From Comamonas sp. BIGb0124 (GTDB lineage: Bacteria; Pseudomonadota; Gammaproteobacteria; Burkholderiales; Burkholderiaceae_C): a DNA stretch of 64,000 bases. Location of the stretch: NCBI RefSeq assembly GCF_003752175.1, contig NZ_RJVF01000012.1, positions 310,001 to 374,000 on the forward strand. The letters run 5' to 3'. The number at the start of each line of letters is the position of its first letter. Position 1 is the stretch's first letter. Below, piece by piece: positions 9,446 to 17,960 of the stretch. The position numbers were made by a program, and so were the translations under genes. A model generated the notes under the pieces. The model saw nothing but the letters and a program-made list of their open reading frames with translations, had not been told where the DNA came from and searched no databases.

Positions 9446-9490
9446 ACGCGGCAGCGCCGGCGTGCGGCGGCCGCTGCAGGGGTCGGTCGC

Positions 9491-10267
9491 TCAGCGGACC
9501 GGATCGTCGCCCAGTTGGCTCAGGAATTTCTCGTCGGCACGGGCCAGACGGCCGGCCGAACGGGCCGCGTCGACCAGTTCGGGGCGCAGACGCGCCGACA
9601 GCGCCAGTTGCCGCTCCCGCCGCCAGCGCTCGATCTGGCCATGGTGGCCCGAGAGCAGGACGGGCGGTACACCCTGCCCTTGCCAGACCTCGGGGCGCGT
9701 GTAGTGCGGGCAATCGAGCAGACCGTCGATGGCCGGGTTGAAGCTGTCGAACTGGTGACTGCCGGCATCGTTGAGCACGCCGGGCTGCAGCCGCGCCACG
9801 GCATCGACCAAGGCCATGGCGGCGATCTCGCCCCCGGAGAGCACGAAGTCGCCCAGGCTGATCTGGTGGGTCACGTAGCGGTCGATGAAGCGCTGGTCGA
9901 TGCCCTCGTAGCGGCCGCAGACCAGCACGGCACCGCTGCTGGACGACCACTGCGCAACGGCCGTGTGGGTGAGCACCTCGCCGGTGGGCGAGAACAGCAC
10001 CACCGGGGCGCCGGCGGGACAGGCGGCCAGCGCGCGGGCCTCGAGGATGGCCTGCAGGCTGTCCTCGAGCGGCTGCGCCATCATGACCATGCCGGGACCG
10101 CCCCCGAAAGGCCGGTCGTCGACGCGGCGGTAGTTGCCTTCGGCATAGTCGCGCGGGTTCCACAGCGCCACTTCGACCAGGCCGGACTCGTAGGCGCGGC
10201 GTGTGATGCCCTGCTGCAGCAGCGGAGCAAACATGTCGGGAAACAGCGTGATGATGTCGAAGCGCAT
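9491..10267 (-). CDS. trmD: tRNA (guanine-37-N1)-methyltransferase
   Basis: TrmD uses SAM to methylate G37 next to the anticodon in tRNAs reading CUN, CCN and CGG, which prevents +1 frameshifting. The 258-residue product has the trefoil-knot motifs VCGRYEGIDQRF and SLGDFVLSGGEIAA, plus the N-terminal MRFDIITLFPDMF and RPFGGGPGMVM. It follows rimM by 31 bases in the rpsP-rimM-trmD group; rplS, the usual next gene, is displaced by about 2.8 kb. Its substrate tRNA-Leu(UAG) is also encoded in this window. Confidence 0.97.
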   Translation of the reverse strand: MRFDIITLFPDMFAPLLQQGITRRAYESGLVEVALWNPRDYAEGNYRRVDDRPFGGGPGMVMMAQPLEDSLQAILEARALAACPAGAPVVLFSPTGEVLTHTAVAQWSSSSGAVLVCGRYEGIDQRFIDRYVTHQISLGDFVLSGGEIAAMALVDAVARLQPGVLNDAGSHQFDSFNPAIDGLLDCPHYTRPEVWQGQGVPPVLLSGHHGQIERWRRERQLALSARLRPELVDAARSAGRLARADEKFLSQLGDDPVR

Positions 10268-10298
10268 GGCGATGGCTCAGCGCGGGCCGTGCGCGCGG

Positions 10299-10871
10299 TC
10301 AGTAATCGGGCTGCCAGTCGACCGTGATGCGGCGGCTGGGCAAATCGACATCGTCGATGAAAGCGGAGACAAACGGAATCAGGGTCTCGACGGGCTTGGC
10401 TTCGGCGCCAGCCGGTTCGGACTCGATGACCAGCACGGTCTGCGGACCGGTGGACAGCAGTTCGCGCACGATGCCGAAACCATGGCCTTCGCGGTTGACA
10501 ACCGACATGCCCATGAGATCGACCCAGTAATACTCACCTTCGGCCGCAGTCGGAAAACTGGTGCGGGGCACAAAGATGCGGGCGCCCTTGAGCGCTTCGG
10601 CGGCATTGCGGTCGGGGACGTCATGGGCGCAGGCGACCAGCGTGTCGGCATGCTCCTTGATTTCGCGCAGGCGCAGCAGGCCCGTACCCTCGAAGGTACG
10701 CGCTCCCTGGGTGGCCGGCTGGAGAAACCAGCGTCTGGCAGAAAAAAGCGCCTCGGGATCGGCGCTGTGGGGCAGGACCTTGAACCAGCCCTTGATGCCC
10801 CAGGCGTCGGCGATGCGCCCGACCTCGATGGCATCCACCGGCAATTCGGTGGATTCGAGGCATGGCAACAT
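10299..10871 (-). CDS. rimM: Ribosome maturation factor RimM
   Basis: RimM binds ribosomal protein S19 and helps assemble the 30S head. The product (190 residues from the ATG at 10871, MLPCLESTEL) has the N-terminal beta-barrel motif VGRIADAWGIKGWFKV and the C-terminal PRC-barrel region GEYYWVDLMGMSVVN...VETLIPFV. A TTG at 10895, 12 bases after the rpsP stop, would add eight residues; neither start has a clear ribosome binding site, so the start is uncertain. It lies between rpsP and trmD. Confidence 0.93.
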   Translation of the reverse strand: MLPCLESTELPVDAIEVGRIADAWGIKGWFKVLPHSADPEALFSARRWFLQPATQGARTFEGTGLLRLREIKEHADTLVACAHDVPDRNAAEALKGARIFVPRTSFPTAAEGEYYWVDLMGMSVVNREGHGFGIVRELLSTGPQTVLVIESEPAGAEAKPVETLIPFVSAFIDDVDLPSRRITVDWQPDY

Positions 10872-10907
10872 CGTGACGCGAACGGTCGAAGTCAAAAGCC
10901 GGAGGGC

Positions 10908-11165
10908 TTAGGCGGCCACGACGGCCTTGGCGTTTTGCTTGGCCAGGCGTTCGACGGTGGGCGACACTTGGGCGCCCACGCCGCGCCAGTAGGCCAGGCG
11001 GTCTTGCGCCAGGCGCAGGGACTCTTCGGCGCCACGGGCGGACGGGTTGTAGAAGCCCAGGCGTTCGATGAACGCGCCATCGCGACGCACGCGCTTGTCG
11101 GCAACGACGATGGTGTAGAACGGGCGAGCCTTGGCGCCGCCACGGGAAAGTCGGATAACGACCAT
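10908..11165 (-). CDS. rpsP: 30S ribosomal protein S16
   Basis: S16 is an early-assembly protein of the small subunit. The 85-residue product begins [20 protein letters not shown] and includes [21 protein letters not shown], both diagnostic. I start at the ATG at 11165; the extra 20 residues of the open frame upstream are not S16-like. It is the first gene of rpsP-rimM-trmD, with a TATAAT hexamer about 90 bases upstream. Confidence 0.98.
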   Translation of the reverse strand: MVVIRLSRGGAKARPFYTIVVADKRVRRDGAFIERLGFYNPSARGAEESLRLAQDRLAYWRGVGAQVSPTVERLAKQNAKAVVAA

Positions 11166-11254
11166 GGTGAAAATCCTTCGGGTGGGGTGGATGTCTTCCA
11201 GCGTTGAGACACGCAACATGGCCACCCGGCCAGCGACACGCTGAAAAGCCCTAC

Positions 11255-11260
11255 ATTATA
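11255..11260 (-). promoter_or_regulatory. -10 element of the rpsP-rimM-trmD operon
   Basis: A consensus TATAAT on the minus strand lies 90 bases upstream of rpsP. At 17-base spacing the -35 would be CTGGTC (11278-11283), a poor match, so the promoter may need help or initiate from an upstream element. Confidence 0.55.
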
Positions 11261-11306
11261 GCGTGACCCCTGGCCAAGACCAGTTTTTTCTCGAGCGCCC
11301 TCTTCC

Positions 11307-11828
11307 ATGCCCCTCATCCGCCCCAGCCGCGACGAAGATCTCGCGGCCATCACCTCGATCTACGAACACCACGTGCTGCATGGCACGGCCACTTTCGAAC
11401 TCGACCCGCCCGGCGTCGCCGACATGGCGCAACGCCGTGCAGACGTGCTCGGCAAGGGGCTGCCCTACCTGGTGTGCACCGAGGGCGACCGGATCCTCGG
11501 TTATGCCTATGCGAACTGGTTCAAGCCCCGTCCGGCCTACCGCTACATGGCCGAACACTCGATCTACCTGGCGCAGGACACGGTACGGCGCGGCATCGGA
11601 CGGCTGCTGCTGACCGAACTCATCACCCAGTGCGAGCAACGCGGCATCCGCAAGATGGTGGCCGTCATCGGCGGCACCGACAACCTGGCCTCCATCCACC
11701 TGCACCGTGCGCTGGGCTTCCAGGACTGCGGCCTGATCCGCCATTCGGGCTGGAAATTCGAGCGCTGGCTCGACACCGTGCTGATGGACCGGGTGCTGGG
11801 CGCCGGCGGCACCACGCGCCCGGACTGA
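11307..11828 (+). CDS. GNAT-family N-acetyltransferase, phosphinothricin acetyltransferase type
   Basis: The 173-residue product aligns by eye with the PAT/MddA/YncA branch of GNAT enzymes: IRPSRDEDLAAITSIYEHHVLHGTATFE at the N-terminus, then GYAYANWFKPRPAYR, the acetyl-CoA loop VRRGIGRLLLTELI, and LHRALGFQDCGLIRHSGWKFERWLDTV. These acetylate small amines such as phosphinothricin, methionine sulfoximine or methionine sulfone. The natural substrate is not shown by sequence. It is a single gene, divergent from rpsP and convergent with pit across a shared terminator. Confidence 0.85.
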   Translation: MPLIRPSRDEDLAAITSIYEHHVLHGTATFELDPPGVADMAQRRADVLGKGLPYLVCTEGDRILGYAYANWFKPRPAYRYMAEHSIYLAQDTVRRGIGRLLLTELITQCEQRGIRKMVAVIGGTDNLASIHLHRALGFQDCGLIRHSGWKFERWLDTVLMDRVLGAGGTTRPD

Positions 11829-11842
11829 ACGCAGGCCGAAAA

Positions 11843-11893
11843 CGGAAACGCCCCGCACCGGTCTTCGAAGAAAGACAGGCGCGGGGCGTTTCC
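11843..11893. terminator. Bidirectional terminator between the GNAT gene and pit
   Basis: The perfect stem GGAAACGCCCCGC / GCGGGGCGTTTCC closes a 25-base loop that contains a smaller GTCTTC/GAAAGAC stem. T-runs are only three long, so its strength is uncertain; its placement between converging genes supports the role. Confidence 0.6.
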
Positions 11894-11933
11894 AGGCGGC
11901 GTGGCCGCTCGCGCGGCCCGCCGCGCGAGGTGC

Positions 11934-12947
11934 TCAGGCGAACAGTTGCAGGCTGACCCAGTAGGAGATGGCGGCCACGAAGGCCGCAGCCGGAATGGTC
12001 AGGATCCAGGCCCAGACGATGTTGCCGGCGACGCCCCAACGCACGGCCGAAGCACGTTGCGTGGATCCGACACCCACGATGGCCCCGGTGATGGTGTGGG
12101 TCGTCGAGACCGGAATGCCCAGCGCGGTGGCGAAGAACAAGGTCATCGCTCCGCCGCTTTCGGCGCAGAAACCGCCGACGGGCTTGAGCTTGGTGATCTT
12201 CTGCCCCATGGTCTTGACGATGCGCCAGCCTCCGAACATGGTGCCGGCGGCGATGGCGGAGTAGCAGATCACGATGACCCAGAGCGGCGGCTCGGCCGCG
12301 GTGGCCGCGACGTGGCCCGAGGCGATCAGCAGCATCCAGATGATGCCGATGGTCTTCTGTGCATCGTTGCCGCCGTGGCCCAGGCTGTAGGCACCGGCCG
12401 AGACCAGTTGCAGCCGGCGGAACCACTTGTCGACCGATCCGGGCGTGGTGCGCCGGAAGATCCAGGCCACGATCACCATCATCAGCGAGCCCAGCAGGTA
12501 ACCCAGCAGGGGCGAGACGAAGATGAACAACACGGTCTTGAGGATGCCGCCCGCGATCAGCGCGCTGACGCCGGCCTTGGCGATGGTGGCCCCCACGATG
12601 CCGCCGATCAGCGCATGCGAGCTGCTGCTGGGGATGCCGTAGTACCACGTGATGAAGTTCCACACCACGGCGCCGACGAGTGCGCCGAACACGATGTGGT
12701 GATCGATCACCCCGGGATCGACGATCCCCTTGCCGATCATCGCCGCCACACTGAGGTGGAAGACGAAGATGGCGATGAAGTTGAAGAAAGCCGCGAACAG
12801 CACGGCGTGCTGCGGCTTGAGCACCCCCGTGGAGACCACGGTGGCGATGGAGTTGGCGGCATCATGAAACCCGTTCATGAAGTCGAAGATGATGGCGATG
12901 GCCACCAGCATGACGACCACCCAGAGGCTGATTTCTACAGCAGACAT
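11934..12947 (-). CDS. pit: Low-affinity inorganic phosphate transporter, PiT family
   Basis: The 337-residue protein is a multi-pass inner-membrane phosphate:cation symporter. The duplicated PiT signatures are visible: GFHDAANSIATVVSTGVLKP near the N-terminus and HGGNDAQKTIG in the middle, plus IPSSSSHALIGGIVG and its repeat IPVSTTHTITGAIVGVG. The length is typical of the short bacterial PiT form. A DUF47 gene lies 24 bases upstream on the same strand, the usual partner arrangement. Confidence 0.93.
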   Translation of the reverse strand: MSAVEISLWVVVMLVAIAIIFDFMNGFHDAANSIATVVSTGVLKPQHAVLFAAFFNFIAIFVFHLSVAAMIGKGIVDPGVIDHHIVFGALVGAVVWNFITWYYGIPSSSSHALIGGIVGATIAKAGVSALIAGGILKTVLFIFVSPLLGYLLGSLMMVIVAWIFRRTTPGSVDKWFRRLQLVSAGAYSLGHGGNDAQKTIGIIWMLLIASGHVAATAAEPPLWVIVICYSAIAAGTMFGGWRIVKTMGQKITKLKPVGGFCAESGGAMTLFFATALGIPVSTTHTITGAIVGVGSTQRASAVRWGVAGNIVWAWILTIPAAAFVAAISYWVSLQLFA

Positions 12948-12971
12948 GGCGCGTGAGTCCTTGAGTGGCGC

Positions 12972-13619
12972 TTACGCGTTTTCCAGCACGATGCCTTCGA
13001 TGACGTTGGCCACGTCCTCGCAGCTGTCCGAGACGGATTCGAGCAGTTCGTAGATGGCCTTGAGCTTGATGAGCTCGCGCACGTCCTTTTCCTCGCGGAA
13101 CAGGCGGCTCATGGCGTTGCGCATGATGCGGTCGGCATCGGATTCGATGATGTCGATTTCCTCGCAGGTCTTGAGCGCGGCCTGCGACGTTGCGGAATCG
13201 CTGATCTTGCCCAGCAGGGACACCACGTGGCGCACGCGGCCGCAGCACTTGAGGTTGAGATCGCTCAGGCGCTTGATGTCGTCCGTCATGCTGCGCACGT
13301 CGTAGAGCGAGAGCGTTTCGGCGGCGTCCTGGATCAGGTCGGCGACGTCGTCCATGGTGTTGATGAGCGCATGGATCTGCTCGCGGTCGATCGGGGTGAT
13401 GAAGGTCTGGTGCAGCAGGCGGTTGACCTCGTGCGTGACGCGGTCGGCGGCATGCTCGGCATCGTCGATGGCCTTGGCCGCACGTTCGCGGTCGTTTTCG
13501 TCGCCGTATCCGGCGACCAGTTGTTCAAACGCCTCGGCGGCGGCGACCAGATGGTTCGCGTGCTGGTTGAACAGTTCGAAGAAATTGCCTTCGCGCGGCA
13601 ACAGTTTGCCAAACAACAT
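12972..13619 (-). CDS. DUF47/PhoU-like protein paired with Pit
   Basis: The 215-residue, mostly helical protein starts MLFGKLLPREGNFFELFNQHA and contains FITPIDREQIHALINTMDDVADLI, features of the DUF47 (PF01865, YkaA-like) family, distant relatives of PhoU. Members are almost always encoded next to PiT transporters and are thought to modulate them. The ATG at 13619 fits the family N-terminus; the frame extends further upstream without resemblance. pit follows after 24 bases, so the two are probably one transcript. Confidence 0.9.
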   Translation of the reverse strand: MLFGKLLPREGNFFELFNQHANHLVAAAEAFEQLVAGYGDENDRERAAKAIDDAEHAADRVTHEVNRLLHQTFITPIDREQIHALINTMDDVADLIQDAAETLSLYDVRSMTDDIKRLSDLNLKCCGRVRHVVSLLGKISDSATSQAALKTCEEIDIIESDADRIMRNAMSRLFREEKDVRELIKLKAIYELLESVSDSCEDVANVIEGIVLENA

Positions 13620-13733
13620 GAGGGGGCTCCTATGGCGGCGTATGCGGGGCTGGACGGACACACCAGCCCCTACATCCGCTCTATGACTTTTTGATGACAG
13701 GCGCGAGTGTAAGCCTGACGCGTTTGAAGCCGC

Positions 13734-13760
13734 AAAAAGGACTCCGGGTGAACCCGGAGT
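13734..13760 (-). terminator. Terminator downstream of folK
   Basis: On the minus strand ACTCCGGGT pairs with ACCCGGAGT through a tight loop, and CC plus five T follow. It lies about 90 bases after the folK stop and ahead of the DUF47-pit unit. Confidence 0.75.
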
Positions 13761-13851
13761 GCACAAGCCAGTTGCCAAGGAGCCTGCAGTTGTGCTTGGC
13801 TGAGCCGGCACGGCCATTCGGCGGCCAGGCAAGCCCGTCGCCGCGCGAGCC

Positions 13852-14358
13852 TCAGGGCGGCGGCAAACCGTCGGATCGGTGCGGCAGCGGCAGACGTTCG
13901 ATGGGCTGATCGGCCACGGCCAGGAGCTGCTCGGGGCGCACCAGACCGGGCGACAGCTCGGCCAGCGGCACCAGCACGAAGGCGCGCTGCGCCATGCGCG
14001 GATGCGGCACGGTCAGGTGGGGCGAAACGATGCACGCGCTGCCATAGAGCAGCACGTCGAGGTCCAGTGTGCGCGGCGCGTTGCGGTAGGGCCGCTGCCG
14101 GCCCGCAGCCTGTTCCAGGGCCTGCAGAAGCGCCAGCAAGGCCATGGCATCGAGCGTGGTGTCGATGTGGGCGACGGCGTTGACGTAATCGGGTCCGACG
14201 CAGTCGACCGGTGCCGTGCGATAGAAAGACGATGCGCGCACGCGGTCGACGCCGGCACAGGCGGCCAGCGCGTGGAGCGCCTCGCTCAGGGTGTCGGCGG
14301 CATCGCCCAGGTTGGCGCCCAGGGCGATGTAAGCCCGCACGGGCTGACGCGAGGCCAT
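13852..14358 (-). CDS. folK: 6-hydroxymethyl-7,8-dihydropterin pyrophosphokinase
   Basis: FolK transfers pyrophosphate from ATP to 6-hydroxymethyl-dihydropterin in folate synthesis. The 168-residue product shows YIALGANLGD at the N-terminus, FYRTAPVDCVGPDYVNAV, and the HPPK signature RNAPRTLDLDVLLYG with the metal-binding Asp pair, then VPHPRMAQRAFVLVPLAEL. It follows pcnB by 14 bases, a pairing conserved in proteobacteria. Confidence 0.96.
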   Translation of the reverse strand: MASRQPVRAYIALGANLGDAADTLSEALHALAACAGVDRVRASSFYRTAPVDCVGPDYVNAVAHIDTTLDAMALLALLQALEQAAGRQRPYRNAPRTLDLDVLLYGSACIVSPHLTVPHPRMAQRAFVLVPLAELSPGLVRPEQLLAVADQPIERLPLPHRSDGLPPP

Positions 14359-14372
14359 GTCCCGAAGTCTCC

Positions 14373-16094
14373 TCAGACGCCTTCGTGACTGGGGGCAGCC
14401 GGTGCGGGAGCCGGGGATTGGGACGGCTCGCCGCCCTCGGACACCCGTTTGGCGGCGGGCTTGCGGCGGCGGCGGCGTTTCTTGGGCGCGGCCGCATCGC
14501 CTTCGGTGATCCCGAAAGCCGCATCCTTGCCGATCAGCGGGCCGTCGTCGACGCCGTCGTCATCCCAGGCACCGGCCTCGGCATCGAGGTCCTGCTCGGC
14601 AGGCACCAGCGCGCCCTGGGTGGCCGAGGTCGCGCCCGGCGCCACGGTGTAGGTCTTGCTGGGGCCCTTGGCGCGACGCGGCTTGGCGGCGTTCTTGGCC
14701 GGTTGTTGCTGCGACTGGCGCACGCCCTGGATCATGTCCTCGCGGCGATCGTCGGAGGCCAGGCTGAATTCTTCCCACCAGTTGGCCAGTTCGGCCGGGA
14801 TCTCTCCGGTGTGACCCCGCAGGCGCAGGAAGTCGAAGCCCGCGCGGAACCGCGGTTGCTGCACCAGCGAAAACGGGGCGTTCCCGGTGCGGCGATCGAA
14901 GCGCGGCTGCATGAGCCAGATTTCGCGCATGTCGGTGCCCAGCTTGCCACGGCCCGAGACATCGCCGATGCGTGAATCGAATGCATCGTCGATGGCATCC
15001 TGCAAGGCGGGAAACGACGGTTGCCGCTGAGCCTGCCGGCGCGCCCAGCCGTCGCGCACGTCGGCCCACAGCACACAGGCCAGCAGGAAACTGGGTGCCA
15101 CGGGCTTGCCCTCGCCGACGCGACGGTCGGTGTCGGCCAGCGCGGCCTGCACGAAGGGCTGGGCAGCACGCTCCACCACCACGTCGAGCAGGGGGTAGAT
15201 GCCACGGGCCATGCCCAGGTTCTGCAACTGCTCGACGCTGGCCAGCGCGTGGCCGGTCTGCAACAGCTTGAGCATTTCATCGAACAGGCGGGACTGCGGC
15301 ACGTCGGCCAGCAGCGCCTTCATGGCCGGCAGGGGCTCGAGCGTCTTGCGCTCGAAGGTGAAACCCAGCTTGGCCAGCTTGGCGGCAAAGCGGATGGCGC
15401 GGATGATGCGCACCGGATCTTCGCGGTAGCGGGTGGCCGGATCGCCGATCATGCGGATCAGGCGCTTGCGCGCGTCCTCGATGCCGCCGTGGTAGTCGAC
15501 CACGACTTGCGTCTCGGGGTCGTAGTACATGGCATTGATGGTGAAGTCGCGACGTGCCGCGTCTTCCTGCTGGCTGCCCCAGACGTTGTCGCGCAGCACG
15601 CGCCCGCTGGCATCGACCGCATGCTGCATGTTGGCCAGCGCGGCCTTGGAGGTCTTCTCGTTGCCGCTGACCTGCTCGGCCGCCGTGTTGTCCAGGAAGG
15701 CTCGGAAGGTCGTGACTTCGATGACTTCGCTCAGGCCGCGGTCTTGCCGGCCGCGTCCGAAGACGACGTGCACGATGCGGAAACGCCGGCCGATGATGAA
15801 GGCCCGGCGCGAACAGGCCTTGACCTGCTCGGGCGTGGCGTTGGTGGCGACGTCGAAATCCTTGGGCCGCAGGCCCAGCAGCAAGTCGCGCACGGCACCG
15901 CCCACGATGTAGGCCTCGTAGCCGGCGGCCTTGAGGTCGCGCACCACGCGCACGGCTCGCTCGTCGACCAGGCTGGCATCGATGCCGTGCTCGGCCGGGC
16001 CGACTTCACGGCGCTTGCCGAAACGCGTATCGACGGCGGGACGCCCGGCTTGGGCATCCTTGCCCAGGATGCGATTGAGGAATTTTTTGATCAT
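14373..16094 (-). CDS. pcnB: Poly(A) polymerase I
   Basis: PcnB adds poly(A) tails to RNA 3' ends and so promotes RNA decay; it also affects ColE1-type plasmid copy number. The 573-residue product has the nucleotidyltransferase core IVGGAVRDLLLG with metal ligands Asp79 and Asp81 (DFDVATNA), followed by RRDFTINAMYYDP and the RNA- and head-binding region. The long C-terminal tail (about 440-573) is low complexity and basic (KKRRRRRK), which is common in beta-proteobacteria. It starts MIKKFLNRILGK at 16094 and is the first gene of pcnB-folK. Confidence 0.95.
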   Translation of the reverse strand: MIKKFLNRILGKDAQAGRPAVDTRFGKRREVGPAEHGIDASLVDERAVRVVRDLKAAGYEAYIVGGAVRDLLLGLRPKDFDVATNATPEQVKACSRRAFIIGRRFRIVHVVFGRGRQDRGLSEVIEVTTFRAFLDNTAAEQVSGNEKTSKAALANMQHAVDASGRVLRDNVWGSQQEDAARRDFTINAMYYDPETQVVVDYHGGIEDARKRLIRMIGDPATRYREDPVRIIRAIRFAAKLAKLGFTFERKTLEPLPAMKALLADVPQSRLFDEMLKLLQTGHALASVEQLQNLGMARGIYPLLDVVVERAAQPFVQAALADTDRRVGEGKPVAPSFLLACVLWADVRDGWARRQAQRQPSFPALQDAIDDAFDSRIGDVSGRGKLGTDMREIWLMQPRFDRRTGNAPFSLVQQPRFRAGFDFLRLRGHTGEIPAELANWWEEFSLASDDRREDMIQGVRQSQQQPAKNAAKPRRAKGPSKTYTVAPGATSATQGALVPAEQDLDAEAGAWDDDGVDDGPLIGKDAAFGITEGDAAAPKKRRRRRKPAAKRVSEGGEPSQSPAPAPAAPSHEGV

Positions 16095-16308
16095 GCTGAT
16101 CCAGGAAAGGCTAAAAAAAGCCTGGCCAGCGGGTCCGTCACACAGCCATCGGCCCGCATCCCGGCGGCACGGAGCGAGCGTGCGCAGGGATGTTCGAGAC
16201 GTAGGACTTCAGACCATTTTTCGTGCGCAGTGAGAAAAAACCGGGACCCATCTATACAAAAAAGTGAGTCATTCGAGCTTTTTTTCGCTGCGCACCAAAA
16301 GCACTGGT

Positions 16309-16983
16309 TCAGGCAAACAAGTCCCGTATTGTCCACCCTCTGGCCAAAGCCAGTGCACGCAGGCGGTCATCGGGGTTGGTGGCGACCGGTTCGTGCACAC
16401 GTTCGAGCAGTGCCAGGTCGTTGAGGGAATCCGAATAGAACACGCTGTGCTCGACCGATTCCCAGCTCAGGTTCTGCTGGGCCAGCCACTCCTGCACGCG
16501 GGCGATCTTGCCCTCGCGGAACGAGGGCACACCCTCGATCTCGCCGCTGATCCAGTCGTCCGCACCCGGGCCCCGGGCCAGGCGGATGCCGATGAGTTCG
16601 TCCACGCCCAGGGCGGTGGCGATGGGGCGTGTCACGAACTCGTTGGTGGCGGTGACGATGACGACGCGGTCGCCCGCATCCTGGTGGTGCCGGAGCAGTT
16701 CGCGGGCCTGCGGCAGCAGTGCCGGCTCGATGACGTCGCGCATGAAGCCTTCGCGGGCGGCTTCGGCGGCTTGCCGGCCACGCTCGCGGACGGCCTCGGT
16801 GGCAAAACGCACGTAGGCATGGATGTCGAGCGTGCCGTCCTTGTACTGCTGATAAAAATCGTTGTTGCGTGCAGCAAACACTTCCGCATCGCGCCAGCCG
16901 ATCCGAACCGTGTATTGCCCCCACGCATGGTCGGAATCGAGCGGAATCAGCGTGTGGTCGAGATCGAAAAGGGCGAGGCGCAT
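16309..16983 (-). CDS. HAD-IB family hydrolase, SerB-like phosphatase
   Basis: The 224-residue product has HAD motif I as Asp7-x-Asp9 (FDLDHTLIPLDSDHAW), motif II in VVIVTATNEF and motif III/IV in FREGKIARVQEW...YSDSLNDLALLERV. This subfamily (HAD-IB) resembles phosphoserine phosphatase; beta-proteobacterial members beside hda have been annotated as histidinol-phosphatase or general phosphatases, and the substrate cannot be settled from sequence. The ATG at 16983 begins right before motif I. It lies 23 bases after hda. Confidence 0.85.
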   Translation of the reverse strand: MRLALFDLDHTLIPLDSDHAWGQYTVRIGWRDAEVFAARNNDFYQQYKDGTLDIHAYVRFATEAVRERGRQAAEAAREGFMRDVIEPALLPQARELLRHHQDAGDRVVIVTATNEFVTRPIATALGVDELIGIRLARGPGADDWISGEIEGVPSFREGKIARVQEWLAQQNLSWESVEHSVFYSDSLNDLALLERVHEPVATNPDDRLRALALARGWTIRDLFA

Positions 16984-17006
16984 GGCGGGTTCAGGCAGGG
17001 TAGGAC

Positions 17007-17732
17007 TCAAGTCGAGGACAGCATCGACTTGATGAGCGGAATGGTGATGGCGCGTTTCTCGACCAGCGAATAGCCGTCGAGATGGTCGAGAAACTGGGAC
17101 AGCGAGCCCAGGTCGCGCGAAAAGCGGGTGAGCATGAAGTCGACCACGTCTTCGGTCAGCACGATGCCGCGGGCGCCCGCCTCCTGGCGCAGCACGGTGC
17201 GCCGTTCGGCTTCGCTGAGCACGTGGAGCTGGAAGATGTGCCCCCAGCCCAGCCGGGTGCGCAGGTCTTCGCGCACCTTGGACTTGAGATCGGCAGGCGG
17301 CAGGCGGCCCGAGGCCAGTACCCAGCAATGGTAGGTCTGGGCGTTGATGAACCAGTTGAAAGCGGTCTGCTGCTGCTCGGGGGTGTAGAGATGGGTGTCG
17401 TCGAGCAGCACCACGCGCCAGCGTTCGTCGTAGATGGGGATGTCGACGGTGTCGGCATCGAGCCAGCCCACGCCCACCGGGCTGCCCATCTGTTCCTGGA
17501 TGGCCACGCGCACGGCCTTGAGCAGATGGGTCTTGCCGCTGGCCTCCTCGCCCCACAGGTAGGTGGGAACGGGCAAGCGCAGCATGTTGCCGGTGGCGCG
17601 GCGCAAGTGGTCCAGGGCCTCGGTGTTGGGGCCGGCAAAGAAGTTGTCGAGGGTCGGCACCGGATGCAGGCCGATGTCGAGCGCCAGTTGCCGCATGCCG
17701 GGCAACGAGGGGGGGAACGGCGAGTTCGTCAT
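17007..17732 (-). CDS. hda: DnaA regulatory inactivator Hda
   Basis: Hda is a DnaA-related AAA+ protein that, bound to the sliding clamp, stimulates DnaA-ATP hydrolysis and prevents over-initiation of replication. The 241-residue product contains an N-terminal clamp-binding-like motif QLALDI (residues 15-20), the Walker A region LWGEEASGKTHLL, Walker B VVLLDDTHLY and sensor residues in DLRTRLGWG. The ATG at 17732 (MTNSPFPPSLPG) is chosen; the longer frame upstream is not family-like. It is divergent from the purM-like gene, a conserved pairing. Confidence 0.93.
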   Translation of the reverse strand: MTNSPFPPSLPGMRQLALDIGLHPVPTLDNFFAGPNTEALDHLRRATGNMLRLPVPTYLWGEEASGKTHLLKAVRVAIQEQMGSPVGVGWLDADTVDIPIYDERWRVVLLDDTHLYTPEQQQTAFNWFINAQTYHCWVLASGRLPPADLKSKVREDLRTRLGWGHIFQLHVLSEAERRTVLRQEAGARGIVLTEDVVDFMLTRFSRDLGSLSQFLDHLDGYSLVEKRAITIPLIKSMLSST

Positions 17733-17960
17733 GCGCTCAGCCGGCCACGGCCGGCCCAGGCGCCCGCGCAGGCCCCGGCCTCTGCGGACACACGTGCGTT
17801 GATGGTCGGAACACGGTTGGAAAACATCAGGGCAGGAAAACAACAGGCCAGGAACAAGCCGGGGCGATCGGTCCTCCAGGACCACTCCACTAGAATCCGG
17901 GCATTCTATCGGGCGCGCGCCGTCCGTTTTTCCTGTTTAGCGATCTCCCAGAGCCTTTTG

